Of a stretch of DNA of 64,000 nt, positions 1 to 8,065 are shown in pieces; the stretch's first letter is position 1, and the number at the start of each line of letters is the position of its first letter. The notes below the pieces were generated by a model that searched no databases, was not told the DNA's origin, and saw nothing but the letters and a program-made list of their open reading frames with translations. This stretch comes from Desulfuromonadaceae bacterium (GTDB taxonomy: Bacteria; Desulfobacterota; Desulfuromonadia; Geobacterales; Pseudopelobacteraceae). The DNA is taken from positions 72,393-136,392 of the forward strand of contig JAQUIG010000001.1 in the NCBI GenBank assembly GCA_028683435.1. Direction: 5' to 3'. Both the position numbers and the translations under genes were made by a program.

Positions 1-121
1 GGACACAGATCCTTTCCACCAGGGCGACGATCGCCATGCCACCGCCAAAACCGGTCACGCCGATTTTGACGAAGGTCAGGAAAATATCAGTTAAACGTAC
101 TTTGTGCGTGGAATTGTGCAT
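1..121 (-). CDS. chrA: Chromate transporter (CHR family), N-terminal fragment
   Basis: Only the first 40 codons are in the window; the gene runs off the left edge. The start is the ATG whose complement lies at 119-121. The visible protein begins MHNSTHKVRLTDIF and reads into a membrane segment containing FVKIGVTGFGGGMAIVALVER. A glycine-rich FGGG stretch followed by an ER pair near the N-terminus is typical of short-chain CHR chromate/anion transporters of the inner membrane. It is divergent from mtnA, with a 115-bp region between them that must carry both promoters. Function beyond family level (chromate efflux or another anion) cannot be judged from 40 residues. Confidence 0.6.
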   Translation of the reverse strand, partial: MHNSTHKVRLTDIFLTFVKIGVTGFGGGMAIVALVERICV

Positions 122-236
122 TGCGCATTTATATCAGTAAGCATTGTTTTGCAGCAAGGGAAAATGGGTGTAAAAAATTGCCTTGAATGGCGCTCCGTGG
201 TACATAATGAGCCATTGTGTAAAAGGAGTTCCTACC

Positions 237-1277
237 ATGTCTTTCCGCACTATTGAATGGCTTGACAACGCCGTCATCATAATCGACCAGACCCGCCTGC
301 CGGGTGAAGAGGTCTACAACACCTATACCGATTTCCAGTCGGTTGCCGAAGCGATCAAGGGGATGATCATCCGGGGGGCGCCGGCCATCGGGGTGGCAGC
401 CGCCATGGGGGTCGCACTGGGGGCGCGGTCGATCATCGCCGATACCCACGAGTCCTTTTTCCGCCAGCTGGACAACGTCTGTGACGTGCTGGGGCGTACC
501 CGGCCGACCGCAGTCAACCTTTTCTGGGGACTGGAGCGGATGAAGCGGGTCGCGGAGGCGAACCGGAGCGAGAGTCTTGAGATCATCCGCGAAGCGCTCA
601 AAAAGGAGGCGATCCTGATCGAGCAGGAGGACCTGACGATCTGCAGGAACATCGGCAAGTGGGGGGCAACACTGATTCCGGAGGGAGCGTCGGTCCTGAC
701 CCATTGTAACGCCGGGGGTCTGGCTACGGCCGGGTACGGTACCGCGCTGGGCGTTATCCGTGCCGCTCATGAGGCCGGCAAGAAGATTCAGGTCTTTGCC
801 GACGAGACCCGTCCCTGGCTGCAGGGGTCGCGCCTGACCGCCTGGGAGCTGATGAAAGATGGCATTCCGGTGACGCTGATTGCCGACAACATGGCCGGAT
901 TCTTCATGAGTCGCGGCGAGATCACCTGCTGCGTCGTCGGCGCAGACCGGATCGCCGCCAACGGCGACACCGCCAACAAGATCGGCACCTATTCCGTTGC
1001 GGTGCTGGCCAAAGAGAACAACATCCCGTTTTACGTCGCCGCTCCGGTTTCAACCCTTGACCTCTCTCTTCCTGACGGCAGCAGCATTCCGATAGAGGAG
1101 CGCCCCGCGAATGAAGTAACCCATATCAGGGGGATTGCCATCGCCCCTGCAGGGGTCCGGGTCCGCAACCCGGCCTTCGATGTGACGCCGGCCCGTTATA
1201 TCAGCGCGATCATCACCGAAAACGGTATCGTCACCGGCGACTACCGCACCGGCCTGCGCAAGTTGGCGAGCCTCTGA
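237..1277 (+). CDS. mtnA: S-methyl-5-thioribose-1-phosphate isomerase
   Basis: The 346-residue cytoplasmic enzyme isomerises methylthioribose-1-phosphate to methylthioribulose-1-phosphate in methionine salvage. It shows family signatures: [10 protein letters not shown] near the N-terminus, [17 protein letters not shown] with the catalytic cysteine, [18 protein letters not shown], and [18 protein letters not shown] with the catalytic aspartate. The start at 237 follows AGGAG (224-228) with an 8-nt gap; an in-frame ATG at 183 has no such site and would add 18 residues absent from the family. Its stop is one base before the glnE ATG, so the two are almost certainly cotranscribed. The related eIF2B-like and ribose-1,5-bisphosphate isomerases are less likely given the full MtnA motif set. 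Confidence 0.95.
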   Translation: MSFRTIEWLDNAVIIIDQTRLPGEEVYNTYTDFQSVAEAIKGMIIRGAPAIGVAAAMGVALGARSIIADTHESFFRQLDNVCDVLGRTRPTAVNLFWGLERMKRVAEANRSESLEIIREALKKEAILIEQEDLTICRNIGKWGATLIPEGASVLTHCNAGGLATAGYGTALGVIRAAHEAGKKIQVFADETRPWLQGSRLTAWELMKDGIPVTLIADNMAGFFMSRGEITCCVVGADRIAANGDTANKIGTYSVAVLAKENNIPFYVAAPVSTLDLSLPDGSSIPIEERPANEVTHIRGIAIAPAGVRVRNPAFDVTPARYISAIITENGIVTGDYRTGLRKLASL

Positions 1278-1278
1278 C

Positions 1279-4200
1279 ATGCATATAGAACGCTTCTCCC
1301 AGGAGTTCAGCCGCATCATTGCCCTCTCGGACCCTATCTTGCAACTGCAGGAGTTGGCAACATTTCTTGAGTCACATGGCTTTCAGTATGGGGCCCGCTC
1401 CGCAGACAACGTGCTGCTGCTCCGCCCTTTATTCACCGCTCCGACACTGCACCGTATAGTTATAAACGCTCTCAAAACCCCTTCTCCCGACCTAGCGCTG
1501 AACGCCTTCGAGCGCTTGGCGGGAATCCTCCCCCCTGAGACACTTTCTGAGCTGGCAAAGCGGAAGAAACGGCTGGCTCAATATATCCTCCTCTGCGGTT
1601 CATCACCGTTTCTGGTCAATCTTATGTACAAATGCCCCGAGACCGTGCAGTGGCTTTTTTTGGAAAACGGCATCGATCTTGCCCGTTCTGCCGAAGATAT
1701 GCTTGGCGCGGTACAGGGGAGTGTCGATGAAAAAACCGACTTTACTGCGCTGCAGAGGTCGCTGCGCTGTTTCAAACGGCGGGAAATCGTACGGATTGCC
1801 GCCCGCGATCTGAGCGGACTGGCGCCACTCGAAGAGGTCATGAGGGAACTTTCCGACCTTGCTTCGTCAACGCTGCAGGTCGCCTACCAGGTCTGTCGGC
1901 GCTGCCTGACCCGTGATCATGGCGCCCCGCTGCTGGAGGGAGAAGGAGCGCTCCCCCGCGAGGCGGAGATGACCGTGATCGGTATGGGGAAGCTGGGTGG
2001 CAGGGAGCTTAATTTTTCTTCCGATATCGATATCATTTACTTCTATGAGTCGGACAGGGGGGAAACGGCCGGTGTAGAGAGCGGTTCGGGGAGCAGAAAA
2101 GGGGTGGTCTCTCTGCATGCCTACTTTAACAAGCTGGGGGAGATGATCAGCAAGGCACTGTCGCAGGTGACGGAGGATGGTTTCGTGTTCCGGGTGGACG
2201 TCGGCCTCCGTCCGGAAGGAAAATCGGGAGACATGGCGGTTTCACTCCGTTCTGCCGAGATCTACTATGAATCATGGGGACAGTCCTGGGAACGTACCGC
2301 CATGCTCAAAGCCAGACCGGTTGCCGGTTCGCTGGCGCTTGGTGAAGAGCTGCTTAAAACCCTCCAGCCGTTTATCTACCGTAAGTATCTCGATTACAAC
2401 CTGATCGAGGATATGAAACAGATGAAGCAGAAAATCGATGCCTCGCTGGCTCGCTCGCGGGAAGGGGAGATTAACCTGAAGCTCGGTCGGGGGGGGATCC
2501 GGGAAATCGAGTTTTTCATCCAGGCGCTGCAACTGGTGTACGCCGGGAAAAACCCGAAACTGCGGGAACGCAATTCACTCCGCGCTCTGGATACACTTCT
2601 GGCGGCGAACCTGCTGGTCAAGGACGATCACCGCAAGTTGCGGGAGGCGTATCGCTTTCTCCGCACGGTTGAGCATCGGATCCAAGTGGTGCAGGAACGT
2701 CAGACCCACAACCTGCCGGTAAAGGAGGAAGAGATGCTCGCGCTGGCGAGGCGGAGCGGTTATCTGCGCGCAGATGGCCTGGGGCGTTTTAGTGAAGTGC
2801 TTGAAGACCATCGCAAAAATGTTTCCGTCATCTACGGTAACCTTTTCTATTCGCGGGATAAAAAGCTGGCACAGGAGATTCATCCGCACATCTTGTTTCT
2901 TCTCGATCCCAAGGCGGATTCCGATCTGGTCAAGGATATGCTGGCAGAACACCACTTTGAGGCTGTCGAGCGGGCCTATGACAATCTGACCTCCCTCCGG
3001 AGGGGACCGGTAAAAGGGAATCTGACCGAACGGAGCCGCCGTATTCTGGAAAAGATCACACCGCTGCTGATCCATGAGATCCTTGAATCACCAGATCCGG
3101 ACATGGCGCTGACCAATCTGGAACGCTTCCTGACGGTAGTTGCCACCCGGTCATCCTATTATGCCCTGCTGGCAGAAAACCGGCCGACGATCAAGCTGCT
3201 GGTAGGGCTGTTCGGCATGTCGGAATTCCTTTCCAAGATTTTAATCAACCATCCGGAGCTGCTTGACAGCCTCGTTGTCAGCCGCGGTTTCTCGGTTGTC
3301 AAAACGAAGGGAACGATGCAGGGGGAGTTGGACGGACTGCTTGAACAGAGTGACTATTTCGAGGATCACCTCAATATCCTGCGTCGCTACCGTAATGAAG
3401 AATTTTTGCGCATCGGCCTAAGCGATATCCAGGGGCGATTACTGCAGGGGGATGTTGCTGCGCAGCTCAGTCTGCTGGGTGAAATCTGTCTGGCAGCAGC
3501 TTTCAGGCTGGCGGTTGGGGAACTACACCGTTTTGGCCGCCCGACCTGGCAGCGCGGCGGGGGTGCCATCGGGGCGAACCTGGCGATTATCGCCATGGGG
3601 AAACTGGGGGGGGGGGAGCTCAACTATCATTCGGATCTGGACATCATCTTTGTCTACGACCACCAGGGGTTTACGGACGGCGAGAAGCAGATCTCCAACC
3701 ATGAATATTTTGCCAAGCTGGCCCAGAAAATCATATCTATCCTGACCATGCAGACCCGTGAAGGGTACGTTTACAAGATCGACACCCGGCTTCGCCCCTC
3801 CGGTAATGCCGGCCCGCTGGTGACCTCACTGGAGTCTTTTCTCGACTATCACCGCAAGGAGGCACAGGTATGGGAGCGACAGGCGCTCACCAAGGCACGC
3901 GTCGTTCTGGGTGATGAGGGTCTGGCCGGCCAGCTGCATGACATTATCCGCCATACGATTTATGGCGCAACAATAGATGATGATGGGCGTCAGGAGATCC
4001 ACCGCCTCCGGATGCGGATGGAAAACGAACTGGCCCGGGAGAAAGACGGCAGCTACAACATAAAAACCGGCCGGGGGGGGATGGTGGATGTCGAGTTTGC
4101 CGTTCAATATCTGCAGCTCCGTGAGGGGTACCTTTACCCGGAACTGCGTACCACCAGCACGGTCGTTGCGCTCAAGGAGATCATTCCGCTGGGACTGCTG

Positions 4201-4476
4201 CCAGATGGAGATGCCCAAACGCTGCTGACCGGGTACAAATTTCTGCGCAAACTTGAAAACCGTCTGCGGATTATTCATGACTATTCGGTCAATGATCTCT
4301 CCGGAACAAGAACCTACCTGAACAAGCTGGCGCGCCGTCTCGGATACGATCCCAAGCTGAAGAATCCGGGGGCCGCCCTGATCTGTGATTATGAGGAGAT
4401 AACGGGCAAAATCCGGGATGTGTTTGACCGGCTGTTTCTGGTTGAATCTGATTCGGAAAAAAGCGGAGGGGATTGA
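1279..4476 (+). CDS. glnE: Bifunctional glutamine synthetase adenylyltransferase/adenylyl-removing enzyme
   Basis: At 1065 residues this is a full-length GlnE, which attaches AMP to glutamine synthetase or removes it in response to nitrogen status signalled by PII. Two nucleotidyltransferase domains are visible: an N-terminal one with GMGKLGGRELNFSSDIDIIY and a C-terminal one with MGKLGGGELNYHSDLDIIFVYD. Each carries the G-S/H-SD-x-D metal-binding pattern and is followed by an arginine-rich segment (GLRPEG, TRLRPSGNAG) and a helical GlnD-UR_UTase-type region (GRGGIREIEFF, GRGGMVDVEF). Starting one base after mtnA, it is the second gene of that operon. Its stop lies 2 bp from the stop of the convergent DUF116 gene, leaving no room for a separate terminator. 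Confidence 0.96.
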   Translation: MHIERFSQEFSRIIALSDPILQLQELATFLESHGFQYGARSADNVLLLRPLFTAPTLHRIVINALKTPSPDLALNAFERLAGILPPETLSELAKRKKRLAQYILLCGSSPFLVNLMYKCPETVQWLFLENGIDLARSAEDMLGAVQGSVDEKTDFTALQRSLRCFKRREIVRIAARDLSGLAPLEEVMRELSDLASSTLQVAYQVCRRCLTRDHGAPLLEGEGALPREAEMTVIGMGKLGGRELNFSSDIDIIYFYESDRGETAGVESGSGSRKGVVSLHAYFNKLGEMISKALSQVTEDGFVFRVDVGLRPEGKSGDMAVSLRSAEIYYESWGQSWERTAMLKARPVAGSLALGEELLKTLQPFIYRKYLDYNLIEDMKQMKQKIDASLARSREGEINLKLGRGGIREIEFFIQALQLVYAGKNPKLRERNSLRALDTLLAANLLVKDDHRKLREAYRFLRTVEHRIQVVQERQTHNLPVKEEEMLALARRSGYLRADGLGRFSEVLEDHRKNVSVIYGNLFYSRDKKLAQEIHPHILFLLDPKADSDLVKDMLAEHHFEAVERAYDNLTSLRRGPVKGNLTERSRRILEKITPLLIHEILESPDPDMALTNLERFLTVVATRSSYYALLAENRPTIKLLVGLFGMSEFLSKILINHPELLDSLVVSRGFSVVKTKGTMQGELDGLLEQSDYFEDHLNILRRYRNEEFLRIGLSDIQGRLLQGDVAAQLSLLGEICLAAAFRLAVGELHRFGRPTWQRGGGAIGANLAIIAMGKLGGGELNYHSDLDIIFVYDHQGFTDGEKQISNHEYFAKLAQKIISILTMQTREGYVYKIDTRLRPSGNAGPLVTSLESFLDYHRKEAQVWERQALTKARVVLGDEGLAGQLHDIIRHTIYGATIDDDGRQEIHRLRMRMENELAREKDGSYNIKTGRGGMVDVEFAVQYLQLREGYLYPELRTTSTVVALKEIIPLGLLPDGDAQTLLTGYKFLRKLENRLRIIHDYSVNDLSGTRTYLNKLARRLGYDPKLKNPGAALICDYEEITGKIRDVFDRLFLVESDSEKSGGD

Positions 4477-4478
4477 CG

Positions 4479-5246
4479 TTACTTCTCCAGCAGCTCACCC
4501 AACACCGCGTCAACCTTTGCAACATCCACGAAGGTATTGAAGCAGGGTCCGAAAGGGCGCTCGTTGAGGATGCCGATCACCGGCAGCGGGTAGCAGTCTT
4601 TGATGCCGGAGGTCAGGTCCCGTTCGCAGGCGACCGCCAGCACCAGTTTCGGCCGTTTTTCTACGATAACCTTGCGGGCGAGCGTTCCTCCGGTAGCCAC
4701 CGAAATATCGACCGCATACTTACGTCCGAGCTCGACCAGCCCCTTGATGCTGCAGCGGCCGCATTGAACGCATTTGTGAATGTCGCCGGTTACCTTGATT
4801 TCACAATCAGCGAGTTGGATGCAGTGAGGCAGGAGTACCAGAATACGATCCGGTTTCACCTTCATCCGCTGGGACAGCACCAGGCTGTTATTCATCGCGA
4901 CAAAAGACTGCCGGATCCGGTCCCTGTCGACTCCCATCAACTTCCCCACAAATTCAATGACCGGCAGCAGAAACTTGATGACGACCAGGCGCATGAAGCG
5001 GGTCAGGAAGATATCCCTCCCCAGTGCGGTCGTCAGCACCAGCAGCCCGGTCCCCAGAAGGGCAATCCCGCAGAGAGTCACCATGATGATGCCGACAATG
5101 TGCGGCAGACTGGGGTGTATATTGGCCAGGCCGCGGTTGGGGATCCACCATGCGAGGAAGATGACCGCGACAACGATCAGGCAGGTGACCCCCATCAGGG
5201 TGACAAAGAGCCGCTTGCGTGGTGCCGTTGCCTCGGTTTTTGTCAC
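4479..5246 (-). CDS. DUF116 family membrane protein
   Basis: This 255-residue protein has two predicted membrane helices near its N-terminus (about residues 13-35 and 49-77). A soluble domain follows, with a cysteine cluster CEIKVTGDIHKCVQCGRC and later CERD and CYPLP cysteines, the hallmark of DUF116. The cysteines suggest a metal or Fe-S site, which is inference; the family has no assigned reaction. I chose the GTG at 5246 (complement at 5244-5246) because it overlaps the fmt stop by one base and follows a G-rich site inside fmt. Longer in-frame starts would lie deep within fmt. It is the last gene of the def-fmt-DUF116 operon. Confidence 0.85.
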   Translation of the reverse strand: MTKTEATAPRKRLFVTLMGVTCLIVVAVIFLAWWIPNRGLANIHPSLPHIVGIIMVTLCGIALLGTGLLVLTTALGRDIFLTRFMRLVVIKFLLPVIEFVGKLMGVDRDRIRQSFVAMNNSLVLSQRMKVKPDRILVLLPHCIQLADCEIKVTGDIHKCVQCGRCSIKGLVELGRKYAVDISVATGGTLARKVIVEKRPKLVLAVACERDLTSGIKDCYPLPVIGILNERPFGPCFNTFVDVAKVDAVLGELLEK

Positions 5247-6202
5247 TACGGTGCCCCCTCTGGTTGCGCTGTCCCCATCAGGCTCCCCTCGGCAACGGGG
5301 TAACCGGCCAGAAAGCTGGCGCAGTCGAGGCGTTTCTTGCCGGCCAGCTGTAGCTCCTGCAAAAAAAGACTCCCTGTTTGGCATGCCACTTCAAGCTGAT
5401 CTTTTGTTGCCTGTAGCACCGTTCCCGGCACTCCCGAGCCTTTGCCGACAGCCGTGCGGAAAATTTTCAGGGTCTGACCGCCGACGGTCGTGCAGGCACC
5501 CGGCCAGACCGCCAGGCCGCGCACCTGGTTGTGAATTGTGCGGGCGTCGGCATGCCAGTTGATGATGCCATCCTCTTTTTTCAGCATCGGTGCATAGCAG
5601 CTGTCGGCACTGTTCTGCGGCTGCGGGATGAGATCACCCGCCGCGAGCCTGTCGATCGTTTCTCCCAGCAGTTCGGCACCCATTGACGCCATGCGGTCAT
5701 GCAGGGATACTATGTCTTCGTTTTCGTCCAGTGGAGTTCGCTTGACCAGCAGCATATCACCGGTATCGAGGCCGACGTCCATCAGCATTGTCGTTACGCC
5801 GGTTTCACTCTCGCCGTTAATCAGGCACCAGTTGAGAGGCGCGGCGCCACGATAGCGTGGGAGAAGCGAGGCATGGACGTTGATACAGCCGTGTGGCGGG
5901 ATCTCCAGCAGCGCTTTGGGGAGGATCTGGCCGAAAGCGACAACAACAATAACATCCGGCTTAAGCCCGCGGATGATGTCAACAAAGTCCGGATCTCTCA
6001 CTTTGAGCGGCTGATACACCGGGATACCGCTTTTTTCGGCCAACTCCTTGACCGGCGGCGCCATCATCCGCTGCCCACGCCCCTTGGGGCGGTCCGGCTG
6101 GGTGACAACAGCGACAATATGCTCCCCGCGATCAATCAGACCCTGTAGTGTCGGGCAGGCAAAGCCGGGTGTGCCCATGAAAATAGTTCGCCAGCCGGTC
6201 AT
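5246..6202 (-). CDS. fmt: Methionyl-tRNA formyltransferase
   Basis: The 318-residue enzyme formylates initiator Met-tRNA using 10-formyl-tetrahydrofolate. It begins IFMGTPGFACPTLQGL and contains the formyltransferase signature HASLLPRYRGAAPLNW with the catalytic Asn/His region and a downstream GVTTMLMDVGLDTGDML. The C-terminal part (about residues 205-310) fits the tRNA-binding domain. The ATG overlaps the def stop by 4 bases (ATGA at 6199-6202), so the two are translationally coupled. The pairing is logical: Fmt adds the formyl group that Def later removes. Confidence 0.96.
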   Translation of the reverse strand: MTGWRTIFMGTPGFACPTLQGLIDRGEHIVAVVTQPDRPKGRGQRMMAPPVKELAEKSGIPVYQPLKVRDPDFVDIIRGLKPDVIVVVAFGQILPKALLEIPPHGCINVHASLLPRYRGAAPLNWCLINGESETGVTTMLMDVGLDTGDMLLVKRTPLDENEDIVSLHDRMASMGAELLGETIDRLAAGDLIPQPQNSADSCYAPMLKKEDGIINWHADARTIHNQVRGLAVWPGACTTVGGQTLKIFRTAVGKGSGVPGTVLQATKDQLEVACQTGSLFLQELQLAGKKRLDCASFLAGYPVAEGSLMGTAQPEGAP

Positions 6203-6705
6203 CTCTTCTCCTCTGCCGCTTTGCGGGCCTTGCGCTGGAACAGCTCACGCTTGAGAGCCGAAAGATGGTCGACAAACAGGATCCCCTCAAGATGGTCAAT
6301 TTCGTGCTGAAAGGCGATGGCGAGAAGATCTTCCGCTTTCCATGTCCGCTCGATACCCTCGAGGTCGAGCGCCTTGACGATTACACGGGCGTAACGTCTG
6401 ACGTTGGCGGCATAATCCGGCACCGAGAGGCACCCCTCCTCTTCATATGCCTCTCCTTCGGCATGAACAATGACCGGATTGATGGCGACGATCAGATCAG
6501 GCGGCTCATTTTTACCTGAGATGTCAATAACAACGACGCGCTGGTGCGCGCCGATCTGAGGCGCCGCGAGACCGACCCCTGGAGCGGCATACATGGTTTC
6601 GGCCATGTCGTGAACGAGTTGCCGGATCGGATCGGTTATAATGGTTATCGGGGCTGATTTTTTCTTGAGCTCGGAGTTCGGGTAGGTGAGAATAGTACGA
6701 ATCAT
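6199..6705 (-). CDS. def: Peptide deformylase
   Basis: This 168-residue metalloenzyme removes the N-formyl group from nascent proteins. All three family motifs are present: GVGLAAPQIG (motif 1, GxGLAAPQ), EGCLSVP (motif 2, the metal-binding cysteine) and QHEIDHLEG (motif 3, the two metal-binding histidines and catalytic Glu). The ATG at 6705 follows an AAGGA site. It is first in the def-fmt-DUF116 operon and has a good promoter upstream (6737-6765). Confidence 0.96.
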   Translation of the reverse strand: MIRTILTYPNSELKKKSAPITIITDPIRQLVHDMAETMYAAPGVGLAAPQIGAHQRVVVIDISGKNEPPDLIVAINPVIVHAEGEAYEEEGCLSVPDYAANVRRYARVIVKALDLEGIERTWKAEDLLAIAFQHEIDHLEGILFVDHLSALKRELFQRKARKAAEEKR

Positions 6706-6736
6706 TGCGCATCCTTCGTTGAAGATATAGAGTGTA

Positions 6737-6765
6737 ATGATACTATTTCAGGAAAATAAAATCAA
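6737..6765 (-). promoter_or_regulatory. Sigma-70-type promoter for def-fmt
   Basis: On the minus strand, TTGATT (6765-6760) and TATCAT (6742-6737) are separated by exactly 17 bp. They lie about 32 bp upstream of the def start codon. The match to TTGACA/TATAAT is four of six and five of six. Confidence 0.55.
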
Positions 6766-6800
6766 TTTTCATCTTGAAGGGCATACAGAGAGGTGCATGG

Positions 6801-7010
6801 ATGACTGATCCGGTCAAGGGAATAAGCGGGGCTCAGGCTCCTTCAGCAGGGGGGAGCTACAGCGGTGGCAGTTTTTCAGGGGGACATGACAAAAAAGAGG
6901 CGGCACCGTCGCAGGTCGATCTGATCGAAATATCCCAGGATGCCCGCGATCGTTCGAAAGGCAAGCCAAGGAAGAACATTCTGGAATATCTGAAAGAGTT
7001 GCTGGGGTAA
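6801..7010 (+). CDS. Small Gly/Ser-rich hypothetical protein
   Basis: A 69-residue protein starting MTDPVKGISG behind a GAGAGG site. The N-terminal half is low-complexity (GGSYSGGSFSGGHDKK). The C-terminal half has an amphipathic look, with QVDLIEISQDARDR and then a basic stretch leading to NILEYLKELLG. The VDLIEISQDAR segment vaguely recalls the middle of FlgM-like anti-sigma factors, but the match is too short to call. It is divergent from def and convergent with the HDOD gene, with no partner gene. Function unknown. Confidence 0.6.
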   Translation: MTDPVKGISGAQAPSAGGSYSGGSFSGGHDKKEAAPSQVDLIEISQDARDRSKGKPRKNILEYLKELLG

Positions 7011-7039
7011 TCCGTGTAAAACGTCGTGACAGGCAACAA

Positions 7040-7888
7040 TCAGCCAAAAAAACTCTTATCTTTTTCGTATGCCTCTCCAAATCTTTCCAGCAGCGCATCC
7101 ATACGCTGCTGGTCCAGCCCCAGTCTCTGTGCAGGCACTGTCTGCATAAGATCAAGCCCGTCATCCGGTGCACGGATGCCGATTCCCGCTTTGTGACAAA
7201 ACATATTGGCAAGTCCGACAACACAGGTCAGGCTGATCAGGGAAGAATCTTCAACCTCTCCAAATTCGAAGGTATGATGGCTCAATACGGCGTGCATCAG
7301 CATGTCGGGAAAATTCCATTTTTTGATAACCAGTCCGCCGACCTCGGCATGAGTATAGGGGTACACCTGCCGTTCGGCCTCCTCGAAGGTAAGTCCGTCA
7401 TTGTAGCATCTCTGCATAACATTCTGAAACTGCTGCTTGTTCATGGTATTCATGATTATTTTGCCGATGTCGTGGAAAAGCCCCCCCAGAAAAGCTTCTT
7501 CTTCGCTCACCATACGGGTTTCCCTGGCGATCATGCGTGACGCAAGACCGGCGCCGAAGGAGTGTTCCCAGAGCATTTTTTCGGTCAGGCCGTACGGCTG
7601 GTAGACCTGCTTGACTGACGCAGCTACGACCAGGCTCTTCAGGGTGGCAGAGCCGAGAACTACAATGGCATGGGAGAGCGTCTGGATCTGGCGCTGGCAG
7701 CCGTAGAAGGAGGAATTCGATATTTTTAGCACGCGGGCGGCAACAGCCGGGTCAGAGGCAACTACCTTGGCCAGCTCTTCTGCGGTGGCACATTCGCTTT
7801 CGATAAGCTGCATGACCTTCATGGCGACAACCGGAATGGTCGGAAGGTCGCTGGCGGTCATAATCATTATTTCCAGTTCTCTGTTCAT
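7040..7888 (-). CDS. HDOD domain protein
   Basis: A 282-residue, single-domain HDOD protein. Residues about 11-200 carry the HDOD pattern: LPTIPVVAMKVMQLIE, DPAVAARVLKISNSSFYG, then GLFHDIGKIIMN with an HD dipeptide retained. A further YTHAEVGGLVIKKWNFP segment resembles the HD-GYP/HDOD C-terminal helices. Such proteins act as signalling scaffolds in chemotaxis, motility or stress pathways, usually without proven catalysis. The ATG at 7888 is preceded by AAAGGA at a short gap; an ATG 48 bp further upstream lacks a site. Confidence 0.85.
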   Translation of the reverse strand: MNRELEIMIMTASDLPTIPVVAMKVMQLIESECATAEELAKVVASDPAVAARVLKISNSSFYGCQRQIQTLSHAIVVLGSATLKSLVVAASVKQVYQPYGLTEKMLWEHSFGAGLASRMIARETRMVSEEEAFLGGLFHDIGKIIMNTMNKQQFQNVMQRCYNDGLTFEEAERQVYPYTHAEVGGLVIKKWNFPDMLMHAVLSHHTFEFGEVEDSSLISLTCVVGLANMFCHKAGIGIRAPDDGLDLMQTVPAQRLGLDQQRMDALLERFGEAYEKDKSFFG

Positions 7889-7997
7889 ATTATCCTTTAA
7901 GGCTAAATCTTGCTGGTACCGCTTGATAAGTGCCACGTTCGGGAGGCGCTGATTATCTGCCTATTGTCGTAAATAATCAAGCATTTAGCCTAAATTA

Positions 7998-8026
7998 TTG
8001 AAATAGTGTCGGGTGATGTGTATAAT
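7998..8026 (+). promoter_or_regulatory. Strong sigma-70-type promoter for the TPR gene
   Basis: TTGAAA (7998-8003) and a perfect TATAAT (8021-8026) are separated by 17 bp. Transcription would begin near 8033, which rules out an in-frame start at 8006 and supports the ATG at 8066. Confidence 0.75.
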
Positions 8027-8065
8027 CCCGCCGCACTACCGACAGAAATTGAGGAAACAGCCGTT